This document shows, in pieces, positions 63,996 to 64,000 of a stretch of 64,000 bases of DNA. Numbering within the stretch: position 1 is the stretch's first letter; each line of letters begins with the position of its first letter. Below the pieces are notes generated by a model. The model saw only the letters and a program-made list of their open reading frames with translations. It did not search any database and was not told the origin of the DNA. Both the position numbers and the translations under genes were made by a program. Source of the stretch: Helicobacter cinaedi CCUG 18818 = ATCC BAA-847 (GTDB taxonomy: Bacteria; Campylobacterota; Campylobacteria; Campylobacterales; Helicobacteraceae). The DNA lies in assembly GCF_000155475.1 (NCBI RefSeq), contig NZ_DS990392.1, forward strand, positions 641,797 through 705,796, given 5' to 3'.

Positions 63996-64000
63996 GGCTC

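Noticed and set aside
1..64000. CRISPR array, rRNA operon, prophage or transposase
   Set aside because: I looked for regularly spaced direct repeats, 16S/23S signature segments, and integrase or transposase motifs and saw none.

Overview
This window looks like chromosomal DNA of an enterohepatic Helicobacter (the H. hepaticus / H. cinaedi / H. bilis group). Gene orders found in the genus recur here: arsR-arsS-hemB, and greA-dut-TPR-lipoprotein-coaX as around H. pylori HP0862-HP0866. The periplasmic nitrate reductase set napAGHBLD and a nikABDE-type nickel importer with fused NikC-NikD are absent from H. pylori but typical of enterohepatic species and Campylobacter. The DNA is AT-rich, has many long G/C homopolymers, and is unusually rich in AGAATCT/AGATTCT.

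Region 1 (1-10917, all minus strand) is the most unusual part. It is an accessory cluster lying directly 3' of a tRNA-Ala(GGC) gene. It encodes five radical-SAM proteins (three share an N-terminal signature and a C-terminal HINFI tail), two SAM methyltransferases, a short-chain dehydrogenase, a split transketolase pair and a transketolase that stops after its second domain. Seven poly-C/poly-G tracts of 10-12 bases interrupt or join these genes. At the lengths read here, three genes are out of frame (7041-7759, 7764-8851, 9948-10917). Other tracts sit at gene ends, where tract length decides whether a ribosome stops early, stops on the next gene's start codon, or reads on into the next protein. 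I infer a phase-variable pathway making or modifying a sugar or other small molecule, probably for the cell surface. I do not recognise the product.

Region 2 (10951-35110) is mostly core: tRNA-Ala; plsC, an SH3/BatD-like protein, purQ, purS, purC and ctpA; a degenerate trypsin-like protein; ppiB, yajR and ttcA; a possible structured RNA upstream of arsRS-hemB; yebC; a TraF-like outer-membrane protein; two Sel1/Hcp-like secreted proteins; and the greA-dut-TPR-lipoprotein-coaX-hisG operon. Two genes of that operon carry one-base shifts in runs of seven A/T.

Region 3 (35250-45109) is anaerobic and nitrosative respiration: napAGHBLD behind a near-consensus FNR-type box, a YiiX-like peptidase, an esterase, a group III truncated haemoglobin, a four-helix membrane protein and a divergent Crp/Fnr-family regulator with a palindrome over its start region.

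Region 4 (45182-55115) is envelope carbohydrate: a MATE exporter, kdsB, gtrA, a GtrC-like polytopic protein, a gtrB-type glycosyltransferase, and a chemoreceptor gene lying between a 3'-truncated glycosyltransferase and a 5'-truncated membrane protein. Three further G tracts lie here.

Region 5 (55241-64000) has a small lipoprotein, a FUSC-family protein, gmd, and the nikA-nikB-nikCD-nikE nickel/peptide importer. Two families of dispersed inverted repeats lie in gaps across the window, and one copy supplies the last codons of nikE.

Caveat: all phase states depend on homopolymer lengths as given. Assembly error in these runs would change the ON/OFF calls but not the presence of the tracts.
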